Assembly: GCA_006503475.1 (NCBI GenBank)
Contig: RSEH01000061.1
Location: forward strand, 116,069-180,068
Direction: 5' to 3'
DNA: 64,000 bases
Origin: Stentor roeselii
Taxonomy: Eukaryota; Ciliophora; Heterotrichea; Heterotrichida; Stentoridae
Below the pieces are notes generated by a model. That model was given only the letters and a program-made list of their open reading frames with translations. It did no database searches and had not been told where the DNA came from. The translations under genes were made by a program, and so were the position numbers. Shown here in pieces: positions 10,901 to 18,643 of the stretch (positions are counted from its first letter, which is position 1; every line of letters begins with the position of its first letter).

Positions 10901-11614
10901 ATGATAAGAATGTGCACTGAAGTCGTAAAAGCTTTAGGTCCATTTATAATTTTATATATAACTATCATCACTGCAATTATCCTGGCTTATTACTCAGACT
11001 CAGAATCGAAATACACATTTAAAGAATTGATTGTTAACATTTATTCATTATCTTATGGCCAGTTTAACACAGACTCTGATACAGAAATGCAAAAATTCAT
11101 CTTTATTTTAGCGACCCTGATAATAACCCTTACAATGTTAAACCTTATCATCGCTCTCATGGATGACATTTTTCAGCAGGTAAAGTCAGCTCTTGACATA
11201 GCAGACCGTAAAGAAATGGCGAGCATCATCTTAGAAGTCGATTCAATCCTCTGGATGCGAAATTACACAAAAAAATCAACCCGACGATACATTCAACAAT
11301 GTTCAGTAGCAGAAAGTCGCACCTCAAAAACTATAATCCAACGCGAAACTGAAGAAATTCAAGGAAAAATCAATGGAATCGAGGAAAAATCAAATTCAAA
11401 TGAAAAAAGAGTTGAAGATTTCTTACAAGCCTTCTCAAAAATCGAGTCACAAGAAAAAGACTCAGAAAACGACCGTCTTCAAGAAATGCTAAACGGAATA
11501 AAACACGATATCAAAGAAGCGAAAAAAGAAATGCGACTTGAAATGATGAAAGCAAAACTTGACATTGCTGAAATCCGAAAAGACGTGTTGAAAGTAAAGC
11601 AAAATAATAAATAA
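8000..11614 (+). CDS. WD40-ankyrin-TRP-like ion channel
   Basis: A 1204-residue fusion. Residues about 45-590 hold roughly thirteen WD40 repeats (repeated GH...V..L and IWDL/IWNL/RLWDC endings), enough for two propellers. About 620-720 has an ankyrin-like stretch (NLLHVISFMNYPKLLKNA, GETPVSVSLNRRS). Residues about 851-1050 carry six hydrophobic helices with a re-entrant pore-like segment (FKELIVNIYSLSYGQF) before a last helix ending LNLIIALMDDIF, which matches the S6 end of TRPV/TRPA-type channels. The C-terminus (about 1100-1204) is coiled coil. A cation channel in a membrane, with the propellers as a cytoplasmic docking platform, is the inferred role. The ATG at 8000 gives a complete first domain. 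The next gene starts 2 bp after the stop. Confidence 0.85.
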   Translation: MSKRQRFSVSKNLKKSEMKSLDFKLNLIKATEPSSSWLINYLSSEVMSIDITPDENFLIAGQMDGSLSLIALGDDKETKISAHSSEVKCLATTNDSSMVLTGSYDSFISIWSIPELRQISKLEGHTSHVYSLVLSSDNKTAVSSAGDHKILIWDLTEMKLLQAVEGLNVTAYSLSLSSDDNLMALGCTDNSIRIWNFKESREQIVIVGHEMPVYSAVISRDSNFIVSTSIDKTVRKWNLRNGKMEGILAESSESIKCVCLTSDDKYAVYGQYNGNIRIVPVSEKYDEIVVIGHESSVNCLKVCESGKYIVSGSNDMTVRVSRLSNYPEEILLSGHKREINNIEISGDCRFIASASHDHTVRIWTFDESDPVAILEGHTAEVYCVTFTHDNRCISGGVDETIIIWDLEHFTELSSLKGHEESIRSLAVTSDDKKLVSGSMDKTVRIWCLKEYDELFICRGHELMVNIVACRNKKTAVSGSDDSTIRLWDCKSGKCESVFRDHKAVISCLAVTENKRKLIAGGRDGQISIWNLKYRVFEGFLVDQDSKINKLCLSGNSQFIFTQHDNKLVKIWSLPDKQILGTLYEHKKILSLSVSKDDEWLLLSTQKDLRLQRSPLSKRVPYSIVPYKYSFLFKHLVHRLLTGNYKYILNDLLHSIFLPWNVNLLHVISFMNYPKLLKNAIISGVKFLGSEVGETPVSVSLNRRSKLCAEKLLKRIPNQLYEKNNSIFEYFGEILENLNKSSLRSLHILYDAAFPPAHQNLPRFGKLLKKPPIIILSDDSNINVEHFLIAAKDNDDLADREIEFRQSLLKLDLDLGSSESIKFMKTLKLCKNSEVFRSELVKVILTYKWRQIMPLLLFQVCVYLVLLAALIVQTVVRDYPGTLVIILFVNSLFLVYELAQLKTRLRSYFYNFWNVLGLLRIFFLFGYSIVVLRHAGSDFNQDTLLAIANALTWIRLVGYLRIFDQFRYMIRMCTEVVKALGPFIILYITIITAIILAYYSDSESKYTFKELIVNIYSLSYGQFNTDSDTEMQKFIFILATLIITLTMLNLIIALMDDIFQQVKSALDIADRKEMASIILEVDSILWMRNYTKKSTRRYIQQCSVAESRTSKTIIQRETEEIQGKINGIEEKSNSNEKRVEDFLQAFSKIESQEKDSENDRLQEMLNGIKHDIKEAKKEMRLEMMKAKLDIAEIRKDVLKVKQNNK

Positions 11615-11616
11615 TT

Positions 11617-12216
11617 ATGATTTCTAATCGATTTAATGAAAACTTGTCAGCACGGTTGTACCAAGAGTACTCTGCCAAGGTGCACAAGGAAAAGTTAAAC
11701 AAAATAAAAAAGCGCAACTGGTCAATGAGCTTCGACTACGAACCTGAAATCCCTCCGAAGTCAACTTCTTACCTGAAAGAAGCTCATATGAAAGAAGTCG
11801 TTCGAGAAAACAAGATTTTATTCGACCGACTCACAGAAATCTCTGAAAGAAAAGTATCAAGTGACTTGTTTTTTGAAAGGAAAAGTCCTAGAACTCTTAA
11901 TTTTGCAGTAAGGAAAAAAAATTCAGAAAGAATAGTTAAAGAAAACAATAGCTTTATTCAGAGACTCATTGATCGACCTTCTCATTTTTCTGTCAAACAG
12001 ATGCGGGCTGAGTTCGAAACTCATCAGAAGTACAGAGAAAACCTTTCAAAGCAGAAAGTCCTGCAGAGGATTGAAAAAATTGTGAAGACTAACCCGATCA
12101 ATAGTCTTCATTGTTTGGCTTTAGTGAAAAGCAAGCAGGAATTCAGTCTGGAGACTAAAAAAATGAAAAGTTCTGAATCTCAACATGAGGTTGGGTCTTT
12201 AGGTGATGTTAATTAA
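11617..12216 (+). CDS. CFAP97/Hemingway-like protein
   Basis: A 199-residue basic, helical protein. Two spaced motifs, RENKILFDRL and KENNSFIQRL, resemble the EN..L..RL repeats of the CFAP97 (KIAA1430, Hemingway) family of axonemal and ciliary proteins, and the middle has the usual short helical repeats. No membrane segment is present. Its ATG lies 2 bp after the stop of the channel gene on the same strand, so its promoter must lie within that gene or the two share a transcript. The family call rests on motif spacing only and is moderate. Confidence 0.65.
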   Translation: MISNRFNENLSARLYQEYSAKVHKEKLNKIKKRNWSMSFDYEPEIPPKSTSYLKEAHMKEVVRENKILFDRLTEISERKVSSDLFFERKSPRTLNFAVRKKNSERIVKENNSFIQRLIDRPSHFSVKQMRAEFETHQKYRENLSKQKVLQRIEKIVKTNPINSLHCLALVKSKQEFSLETKKMKSSESQHEVGSLGDVN

Positions 12217-12238
12217 TGAATAGAATTTCATATATTAA

Positions 12239-13297
12239 ATGTCGGATCTATGCAAATTTCACCCTGTTAGTCCTTCTCCTAGATGTCGAGTTTGCAAGAA
12301 TATTGGTCAGGATGAACATAAAAGTAATAGTGAAAGTTTATTGAAAAAACCTGAGAATAAACATGGACCTATGACGGTCTGGGGAGATAAAAATACTTGG
12401 AATATTAGCTCGTTGATGAGGAAAAATGTGCTGTCTAGCGTTTACTTCAACAAAGAACTCTTCAATCTTCGAGATCTTTCAGAAGTTCTCGATCAGATAA
12501 CCCAGCACGTCCAATCAATCGAGCCCTGGGTAAAAGGAACATGCAACAGTCCATCATCTCTCTTCTGTATCCTAATAAAACTCTTCATAATGAAATTATC
12601 AGAAGGAATGCTTCGACTAATGCTAGACTCACCAAACCCTTTCATAAAAGTCTCAGGAATTCTCTACATCCGATTCTTATCCAACCCATCAGAATACTGG
12701 GAAAGACTGAAAGAGCAAGCTCTTTGCCAAGATTTCATCCCAAACACATCCCTGACCTTTTCCCAGCTAATCATAAAAATCCTATCAGAGCAAGACTATT
12801 TCAATCTTCAACTTCCACGCATTCCAGCTCCAATTCAAATAGAAATCCTTCAAAAAGTCTCAGAAATTCCTATTCGAATCTCACAATTTAACCTAAATCA
12901 ACAGAAAACTTTTGAAAAGGACTCAATTTTATATATCCTCGGAAATACCTTGACTCCAGCAGTCTTTAAATCGAAATCAGGAAATTTTGCTCATGTTCAA
13001 ATTAATGGAAAAGACCAACATGTTCATCTTTCTGAAATTGTTGAAGATTTCATGTCGGCTAATTTAATTCCTAAAAATGATTCAGGTAAAGTTTTTGCAA
13101 GTAATAAAACTGAGTACTTGAAAAGAAGTGTTAGTTATAAAGAAGCTCTTATGTTTAAGATACCTGAAAAAAGAATTAGGGATCATGAATCACCTGTTGT
13201 TGAGACTAAAATCAAGAAAAATTTAGAAAAGGTTTCGATTGATAAGGAAATTTCTTCAAAAGTAGATGATTTGAGTGAAGTGTTTCGACTGGGGTGA
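12239..13297 (+). CDS. PRPF38B: PRP38-family pre-mRNA splicing factor
   Basis: Residues about 55-220 match the PRP38 domain: NISSLMRKNVLSSVYFNKEL, then EPWVKGTCNSPSSLFCILIKL, then DSPNPFIKVSGILYIRF, closing with LPRIPAPIQ. PRP38 proteins join the tri-snRNP/B complex and help activate the spliceosome. The wording (WGDKNTWNI, LPRIPAPIQ) is nearer PRPF38B than 38A. A short Cys/His-containing N-terminus (CKFHP...CRVC) precedes it and a lysine-rich tail follows. It ends in TGA, one of several genes here to do so. Only 10 bp separate it from the next start. Confidence 0.85.
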   Translation: MSDLCKFHPVSPSPRCRVCKNIGQDEHKSNSESLLKKPENKHGPMTVWGDKNTWNISSLMRKNVLSSVYFNKELFNLRDLSEVLDQITQHVQSIEPWVKGTCNSPSSLFCILIKLFIMKLSEGMLRLMLDSPNPFIKVSGILYIRFLSNPSEYWERLKEQALCQDFIPNTSLTFSQLIIKILSEQDYFNLQLPRIPAPIQIEILQKVSEIPIRISQFNLNQQKTFEKDSILYILGNTLTPAVFKSKSGNFAHVQINGKDQHVHLSEIVEDFMSANLIPKNDSGKVFASNKTEYLKRSVSYKEALMFKIPEKRIRDHESPVVETKIKKNLEKVSIDKEISSKVDDLSEVFRLG

Positions 13298-13307
13298 TAT
13301 AATAAAT

Positions 13308-14681
13308 ATGGTTAAAGAATATGAACAGACTTTGGCTTCTGGAAAGTTTTTAGTTCATGATCAGGTTGATGTTATGGATGAAAAAGGCACTTGGATGAAT
13401 GGCGAGGTTATTGAAGTCGCTGGCACTGGAGTTAAAATCAAATTTTCAGGATATTCAGATAAGTTTAATACATGGATTGATGAATCCTCGGGAAAAGTAC
13501 TGAAACAGTGGAAGTTTGGACAAGAAATGCAGATTAATAATCGAGTGGATATTTTGGATACTTATAATCACTGGAAAGAAGCCCGAATAATCGACCAAAA
13601 CCCAGAGCAAATCTACATAACCTACCGAGGCTATTCAAAAAATTACAATGAATGGATCCACAAGTCCAGTCCCCGAATCTCTATAATCGGCAGCAAAAGC
13701 AACGCATACGGAATCGGTAAATCCGACCCAAGCAACAACTACCGATACAGTAAAAAAGAAGTCCAAGTAGAAGGAAAAAAATTCGACCTCGCTCCAAACC
13801 GAGAAAAGCTTTTCGAGAACATTCTTCACCTAAACCAATTAAAAATAATTCCAGTGAACGGTGACGGTAACTGTTTATTCCGTTCAGTCTCTCACCAGCT
13901 ATACGGCGACGATTCTTTTCACCAATTAATCCGGGAGACCGCAATGCACTACATCAGCATGGAACGCGGGTACTTCTCACAGTTCATCATTGGAGGAATA
14001 GAAAAAATAGAAGATTACATCACACAGATGTCTCGCAGCGGCAACTGGGGAGACGACCTTGAAATTCAGGCAATGTCTGAAATTTATGACAAAGCCTTCA
14101 ACATTTTCGCTTATTCCTCGAAACCTATTCGAACTTTTCATGAAGATCAAGGAACAGGAAGACCTATTCGCCTTGCTTATCACGGGCAAAGTCATTATAA
14201 TTCTATTGTTGATGAACAAGGACAGGGAAAAATGATTGAAACTACTCCTGGAGAGTTTGAAAGAGAATTTCTTACTCGGGCGAAAAGTGAAGAGTTTAAA
14301 GATAGTCTTTTGAGGTATAGGGTGTTGTTTGAGGAGAATCTTCGAGAGGATATTGAAGAGGCTTTGAGAAGGAGCTTGGAAGAGAGTCAAACTGAAGACT
14401 TTTTACTGGGACAAGCTTTAGAGGTTAGCTTGAAGGATAATGAGGATAGGGAACTGGGAATGAGTGAACAGGAATTAATTCAACAAGCTATCAGTTTAAG
14501 TAGAGATGAAGATGAAATGTTGAAACATGCAATTGAAATTAGTAAAAAAGATGTGGTACCTGATGCAGTTGTTGATGTTATGAACAGTGGGTTCACTTTT
14601 GAACAGGCTATCACTGCTTGGCATATGTGTGGGGATAATACAAATGCGATGATTGAGTATATTTTTTCGGAGATGACTTAA
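13308..14681 (+). CDS. OTU deubiquitinase with tandem Tudor-like domains, UIMs and UBA
   Basis: A 457-residue cysteine protease. Residues about 15-118 hold two consecutive Tudor-knot/chromo-barrel-like units (VDVMDEKGTWMNGEV...GYSDKFNTWI and VDILDTYNHWKEARI...GYSKNYNEWI). The OTU core follows with the NGDGNCLF catalytic box (Asp186, Cys189), a GNWGDDLEIQAMSE segment and the GQSHYNSI box with His296. The C-terminal third has several ubiquitin-interacting-motif-like helices (EEALRRSLEES, LGQALEVSL, LIQQAISLS, LKHAIEIS) and a UBA-like end. It should cleave ubiquitin chains; the Tudor pair suggests recruitment to methylated chromatin or RNA-binding proteins (inference). I start it at the ATG at 13308; an in-frame GTG at 13275 overlaps the upstream gene and is not needed. 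Confidence 0.9.
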   Translation: MVKEYEQTLASGKFLVHDQVDVMDEKGTWMNGEVIEVAGTGVKIKFSGYSDKFNTWIDESSGKVLKQWKFGQEMQINNRVDILDTYNHWKEARIIDQNPEQIYITYRGYSKNYNEWIHKSSPRISIIGSKSNAYGIGKSDPSNNYRYSKKEVQVEGKKFDLAPNREKLFENILHLNQLKIIPVNGDGNCLFRSVSHQLYGDDSFHQLIRETAMHYISMERGYFSQFIIGGIEKIEDYITQMSRSGNWGDDLEIQAMSEIYDKAFNIFAYSSKPIRTFHEDQGTGRPIRLAYHGQSHYNSIVDEQGQGKMIETTPGEFEREFLTRAKSEEFKDSLLRYRVLFEENLREDIEEALRRSLEESQTEDFLLGQALEVSLKDNEDRELGMSEQELIQQAISLSRDEDEMLKHAIEISKKDVVPDAVVDVMNSGFTFEQAITAWHMCGDNTNAMIEYIFSEMT

Positions 14682-14696
14682 ATATCGCTATTTAAT

Positions 14697-15152
14697 TTAT
14701 TGGGGGTTTTTTAGTCTTGCAAATAAAAAACAGGTGTCTGACTTCTGGTTTTTTATTGGAGTGTAATTTCTTAATTTGATGTGGGTTTTTACTGTTGGAA
14801 GAGTTGGAGTCAATGCTCGCTCGTTACTTGCGTTTACTCTGAATGAACTACTGCTTTTCTTTAGAAGCTCGATTTCTACCTTGTCTGGGGGAAGTGAGAC
14901 TTGGTCTTTTACTATTCGAACTACGACTTCTCGAAATGCCTCTGAGAACTTGGGTTCTAAGTATTTGTGTTTTTCGAGTTTTATCATTAGCTCGTAGTTC
15001 TTTAGTACTTGGATCTTGAATAACGGGTCAGTCATTTCTTCTCCCTTCAAGTTATGCATAACTTTACTTTGCAGTAATTTTATAGTACTTTCAACCAAAG
15101 AGTTATAAACCGATTCTTCCTGTCTCGTTCCAAATCCACTATAAATCGACAT
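14697..15152 (-). CDS. Conserved-looking small protein, unknown
   Basis: A 151-residue protein starting MSIYSGFGTRQEESVY. The first 95 residues are predicted helical and mixed-charge (VESTIKLLQSKVMHNL, FKIQVLKNYELMIKLEKHKYLEPKF); the last 50 are basic and disordered. No family was recognised; by size and composition it could be a ciliary or cytoskeletal accessory protein, but that is speculation. It is convergent with the OTU gene (15 bp between stops) and its ATG lies 9 bp from the stop of the FAD synthase gene, co-directional with it. Confidence 0.6.
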   Translation of the reverse strand: MSIYSGFGTRQEESVYNSLVESTIKLLQSKVMHNLKGEEMTDPLFKIQVLKNYELMIKLEKHKYLEPKFSEAFREVVVRIVKDQVSLPPDKVEIELLKKSSSSFRVNASNERALTPTLPTVKTHIKLRNYTPIKNQKSDTCFLFARLKNPQ

Positions 15153-15161
15153 AAATTATTA

Positions 15162-15755
15162 CTAAAGTCTTCCAATCCTCTCATGCAGAGGGTTCATTAA
15201 TTCCCGTGCATGTCTTCCTCGAAGTTCAGGATTCGGCTTTGTTTTGATTTCTGACCCGATAGAAGTATACCCAAAATTATACAACTCACAATATTGCGCC
15301 CCGATATGATCTAAAAAGAACCAAACATCGCTGTAAGTCCAGTTAAAAATCGGGTTGATAATCTTATAATCCCCCCAACCTTCAGAAGAGTCCGAAATGA
15401 AAGAAGTTGGTTTTCCAGGGTCTAAAAACCTTTCTCCAAGTACGACTCCCTTGACTCCACTTTTGACTAAAAACCCGATTTCGACTTTGATATCAGGAGA
15501 TAAGAACTTTTTCTTAAGTGGTGACCTTAACACCCTGTCTAAAGTAAACTTTGTCAAAGTTTTAAAAGTGTCTGGCTCCTCGAAAATGATAATTGGAATG
15601 TCGATGTTGAAGTACTCTGCTATTTCCAGAAGCACTGTGCAGTCCTTTCCTCCGTTAAAGGCCAAAATAATGTTTCCGTAGAGGAATTGACAGGTTTTTA
15701 TGATTTGGGCTGCTGGAAGGACTTTTGAATAGAAGAAGTTTCCAAGGTTTTCCAT
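15162..15755 (-). CDS. FAD synthase (FMN adenylyltransferase)
   Basis: A 197-residue PAPS-reductase-fold enzyme that transfers AMP from ATP to FMN to make FAD. Diagnostic motifs are the PP-loop-like LAFNGGKDCTVLL near residue 33, the NPIFNWTYSDVWFFLD segment, and CELYNFGYTSIGSEIKT.PNPEL near the C-terminus, as in yeast FAD1 and the C-terminal domain of human FLAD1. No molybdopterin-binding domain is fused, so it is the short, fungal-type form. There is no targeting signal, so a cytosolic role is likely. Its ATG directly follows the TAA of the USP gene with no base between, on the same strand. Confidence 0.9.
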   Translation of the reverse strand: MENLGNFFYSKVLPAAQIIKTCQFLYGNIILAFNGGKDCTVLLEIAEYFNIDIPIIIFEEPDTFKTLTKFTLDRVLRSPLKKKFLSPDIKVEIGFLVKSGVKGVVLGERFLDPGKPTSFISDSSEGWGDYKIINPIFNWTYSDVWFFLDHIGAQYCELYNFGYTSIGSEIKTKPNPELRGRHARELMNPLHERIGRL

Positions 15756-17420
15756 TTAATTAGTTTTGAAAATTTTTGATGATTGGACTATTGGCTTGGG
15801 GAACTGCTTTGAACTTTTAGGGTTATTGTTTGATGGAGAAACTTCAGGCTCTGGATCGATTGAGCTGTAGTTATTCTTTGAATTTATTTTGTTTTCTGAA
15901 TGATTTTTATTGTAGGTCTCTTCGAGGTTTGCTTCAAATTTTCTGCTTTGTAAAGAGCTTTGAGAGTTTGAAATGGGGGAAGTTAAATGAATAATACTTG
16001 GATTTTCACTTCCGACTTTTTTAGGTTTTATCATCTTTTCAGAGAAATTTCTTGAAAAGTCTTCTTTGGATTCTTCAGAATCATGATAATCTTTTAGTGA
16101 TTTTTTTTTATTTGTTGATTCTTGTTTGAAGTTGTTGGATCCAGATGATTGAAATTCGAAAGGAAAGATTTGTGAGAGTCTTGAAGATGGTTTTAAGTCA
16201 ATTGACTGAGAGCGATTTTCTGTAAAGTATAAATTTTTATATTTATTTTCTAAAATATTTGTTTGACTATTTTCTTTTTTTCTGTGATTGATAGATTTTT
16301 GAACGTCATAATTTTGAGATTTACTTATATTGCTGGCATCGATTTGATCTCTGCTTAAATTTTGAAAAGATAGATTTGAAACCTCTTCTTTCAAATTTTC
16401 TTCTAGTTTTTCTTTACATTTATTTTGTTTTTCACTCATTTTTTCTTGCTGGGCTTTTGTTTCTGAAACTTTTTTGTAAATGAGTAAATAAGGTTGAGAG
16501 TTGATGACTTTTTCTTCAGATACTTGGATAACTTTAGAGTCATCACATTTAAACCAAGTGCCTTCTTCAGAGCAGTAGACGAAATAATGACTTTTTCCGA
16601 AAAAAGATGTATGTTCTATTGAAGATATAAGTCTGTAGTTTTCCTCACTGGGACCAATCTTGATGTCGATCAGTGGGTAGACTCTTTTGTTTATTTTAAC
16701 AATTTTTTTTCTTATTTGAAGACGTTCTAAGTGGAAAATGATGTATTTAGGATATTCAAGGATATCGATTTTCTGTGTACATCCGAATTTTCTACAATAT
16801 TGGCAGGTATCCAGAACGGTTTCTTCGTAATTCATGAAAAAATTATTGATACAGTCATTTATTGTCAGGGGTTTCATGTCTCTGAACACCTTACAGAACA
16901 TGGAATTGGACTTATTTAATAAAAACTCTATTTCATTAGGACTTCTCCAGTCAAAAACCTTATTCGAAATATCTTTAATCGGAAGTCTCAGCTGAAAAGT
17001 ATCTTCAACTAATTCTTTAACCTCATTCAATTCCCGACAATAAATCCGATACGAAATTTTCCAGTAAAAAATCTTATTAAAAATATCTTCTTCCTTCCTA
17101 ATAACCAGCACCTTCGACAATTCCTGCACAAGTAACAAAAAAAACTCCTGAGCATCTTGCTGAGAATGTGGTTGAGCTCCAGGAAACAACCCATAACACG
17201 ATTCAATAAGTTCCCTAGGTTCCAAGATACAATTCTTACTCTCAAAACTTTCCATCAAGTCTTTAAACATATCAAAAATCATTCCATTCTCCTCCCTTTT
17301 AGTATTTTTAAAGAAAGTTCTGATATCTTCAATACTAATCAAGCACTGAAAAACCGAGTTCATAAAACAAGTATTTCTCAAATTTTTAATTCCCTTCCGC
17401 GAATTTAAAAATTCTGTCAT
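15756..17420 (-). CDS. Ubiquitin-specific protease (USP/UCH) with disordered tail
   Basis: The catalytic domain spans residues 10-320. The Cys box is KNLRNTCFMNSVFQCL with Cys18; a QQDAQEFF box follows at about 87-94, a zinc-type CQYC pair at 206/209, and the His box FFGKSHYFVY with His278, then TWFKCDD. The usual G-N-T-C-F Gly is Arg-Asn here (LRNTCF). Residues 330-554 are low-complexity, rich in Ser, Asn and Lys and probably disordered. It should remove ubiquitin from substrates. It is divergently arranged with the thiolase gene, whose ATG is 26 bp away. Confidence 0.88.
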   Translation of the reverse strand: MTEFLNSRKGIKNLRNTCFMNSVFQCLISIEDIRTFFKNTKREENGMIFDMFKDLMESFESKNCILEPRELIESCYGLFPGAQPHSQQDAQEFFLLLVQELSKVLVIRKEEDIFNKIFYWKISYRIYCRELNEVKELVEDTFQLRLPIKDISNKVFDWRSPNEIEFLLNKSNSMFCKVFRDMKPLTINDCINNFFMNYEETVLDTCQYCRKFGCTQKIDILEYPKYIIFHLERLQIRKKIVKINKRVYPLIDIKIGPSEENYRLISSIEHTSFFGKSHYFVYCSEEGTWFKCDDSKVIQVSEEKVINSQPYLLIYKKVSETKAQQEKMSEKQNKCKEKLEENLKEEVSNLSFQNLSRDQIDASNISKSQNYDVQKSINHRKKENSQTNILENKYKNLYFTENRSQSIDLKPSSRLSQIFPFEFQSSGSNNFKQESTNKKKSLKDYHDSEESKEDFSRNFSEKMIKPKKVGSENPSIIHLTSPISNSQSSLQSRKFEANLEETYNKNHSENKINSKNNYSSIDPEPEVSPSNNNPKSSKQFPKPIVQSSKIFKTN

Positions 17421-17446
17421 TTATATTTCAAATCTAAATAACTTAA
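17421..17446. promoter_or_regulatory. 26-bp divergent intergenic region
   Basis: Only 26 bp (TATATTTC...AACTTAA) separate the start codons of the USP gene (minus) and the thiolase gene (plus). Any promoter must be bidirectional or extend into the coding regions. No TATA-like element distinct from the AT-rich background is evident. Confidence 0.5.
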
Positions 17447-18634
17447 ATGAAATCTCAAATCAAAGAAGTTTTCATCAGCAACTGTAAAAGGTCTCCAATT
17501 GGAAAATTCATGGGTTCCCTTGCGTCGATCCCTGCGATAACCCTCGGCTCGACAGTCTTGAAGCACATGTTAGACGAAACCGAGTTTCACCCATCAAGCG
17601 TTGACGAGGTGATAATTGGAAACATGTTCGGTGGACTAGGTCAGAACCCAGCGAAACAAGTGGCAGTTGGGGCAGGTCTTGACTACTCAACAATCAGTAC
17701 AACGATAAACAAGGCCTGTTCTTCTGGAATGAAAGCCGTGACTTTGGCTTCTCAGTCGATTCAACTTGGCCGGAACCAGGTAGTCGTCGCTGGAGGCATT
17801 GAAAATATGAGTCAAGTACCTTTCGCTTCTAGTTTACTTCGAACTGGTCATACTTTTGGAAATAGTAAATTTGAGGACTTGCTTTCTGTTGATGGAGTCT
17901 TTTGTCGTCATTCGAACCTGACAATGGGCCGTTGTTCTGAGAGGACTATTGAAAAGTACAAGATAAGTCGACAGGAACAGGATAGTTTTTGTGCTGAGTC
18001 TTATAAACGGGCAGGGGATGCTTGGAGTAGAGGGTTTTTTAAGCAGGAAGTGGTAGCTATTGAGAAGACTGGAAAACATCATGCTCATAAAGTGGAAGAA
18101 GATGAAGAGTACAAGAAAGTTGACTTTAATAAAATTGCTCAACTCAAACCGGCCTTTGAAGCTAATGGAACTATCACTGCTGCTAATGCCTCTGGGTTCA
18201 ATGATGGAGCAAGTCTTTTGGTACTTATGTCCAAATGGGCTTTGGATGAATATAATATGAAACCTATTGCTAAGGTTCTTGGATATGCGGATTTTGAAGT
18301 TGAACCTGTGCATTTTGGAACTGCACCTAGTGGTGCTATGGAATTGGCCGTAAAAAGAGCGGGGCTTACCCTCCAAGACATCGACTTATGGGAAATAAAC
18401 GAGAACTTTTCAAGTATCGCGATAGTAAATATGAAAATCCTAGGCCTCGACCATTCAAAAGTCAACATAAATGGAGGAGCGGTAGCTTTAGGTCATCCTT
18501 TCGCAGCCTCAGGAGCCCGAATTCTTTGCACATTGATAAACTCATTGAAAGAAAAAAACCTAAGAACAGGATGTGCCTCAATTCCCAACGGAGGAGGCGG
18601 TGCCACAGCAGTTGTTTTGCAAGTAATGGATTAG
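17447..18634 (+). CDS. Acetyl-CoA acetyltransferase-like thiolase lacking the second catalytic Cys
   Basis: A 395-residue protein closely following ACAT1-type thiolases from end to end: INKACSSGMKAV with nucleophile Cys91, GGIENMSQVPF, a WEINENFSSIAI segment (usual NEAF changed to NENF) and NGGAVALGHPFAASGARI with His350. In the final box, where thiolases have C-N-G-G-G-G, this protein has Pro380 (ASIPNGGGGATA); the nearest Cys is Cys376, four residues earlier. That Cys normally acts as acid/base, so classic thiolysis or condensation may be impaired or rearranged. No mitochondrial presequence is present: homology begins within a few residues of the ATG. It is convergent with the Unkempt-like gene (9 bp between stops). 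Confidence 0.9.
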   Translation: MKSQIKEVFISNCKRSPIGKFMGSLASIPAITLGSTVLKHMLDETEFHPSSVDEVIIGNMFGGLGQNPAKQVAVGAGLDYSTISTTINKACSSGMKAVTLASQSIQLGRNQVVVAGGIENMSQVPFASSLLRTGHTFGNSKFEDLLSVDGVFCRHSNLTMGRCSERTIEKYKISRQEQDSFCAESYKRAGDAWSRGFFKQEVVAIEKTGKHHAHKVEEDEEYKKVDFNKIAQLKPAFEANGTITAANASGFNDGASLLVLMSKWALDEYNMKPIAKVLGYADFEVEPVHFGTAPSGAMELAVKRAGLTLQDIDLWEINENFSSIAIVNMKILGLDHSKVNINGGAVALGHPFAASGARILCTLINSLKEKNLRTGCASIPNGGGGATAVVLQVMD

Positions 18635-18643
18635 TTAATACAC

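Noticed and set aside
13275-13307. Upstream GTG start for the OTU gene
   Set aside because: Non-ATG, overlaps the PRP38 gene, and the ATG at 13308 leaves all domains complete.
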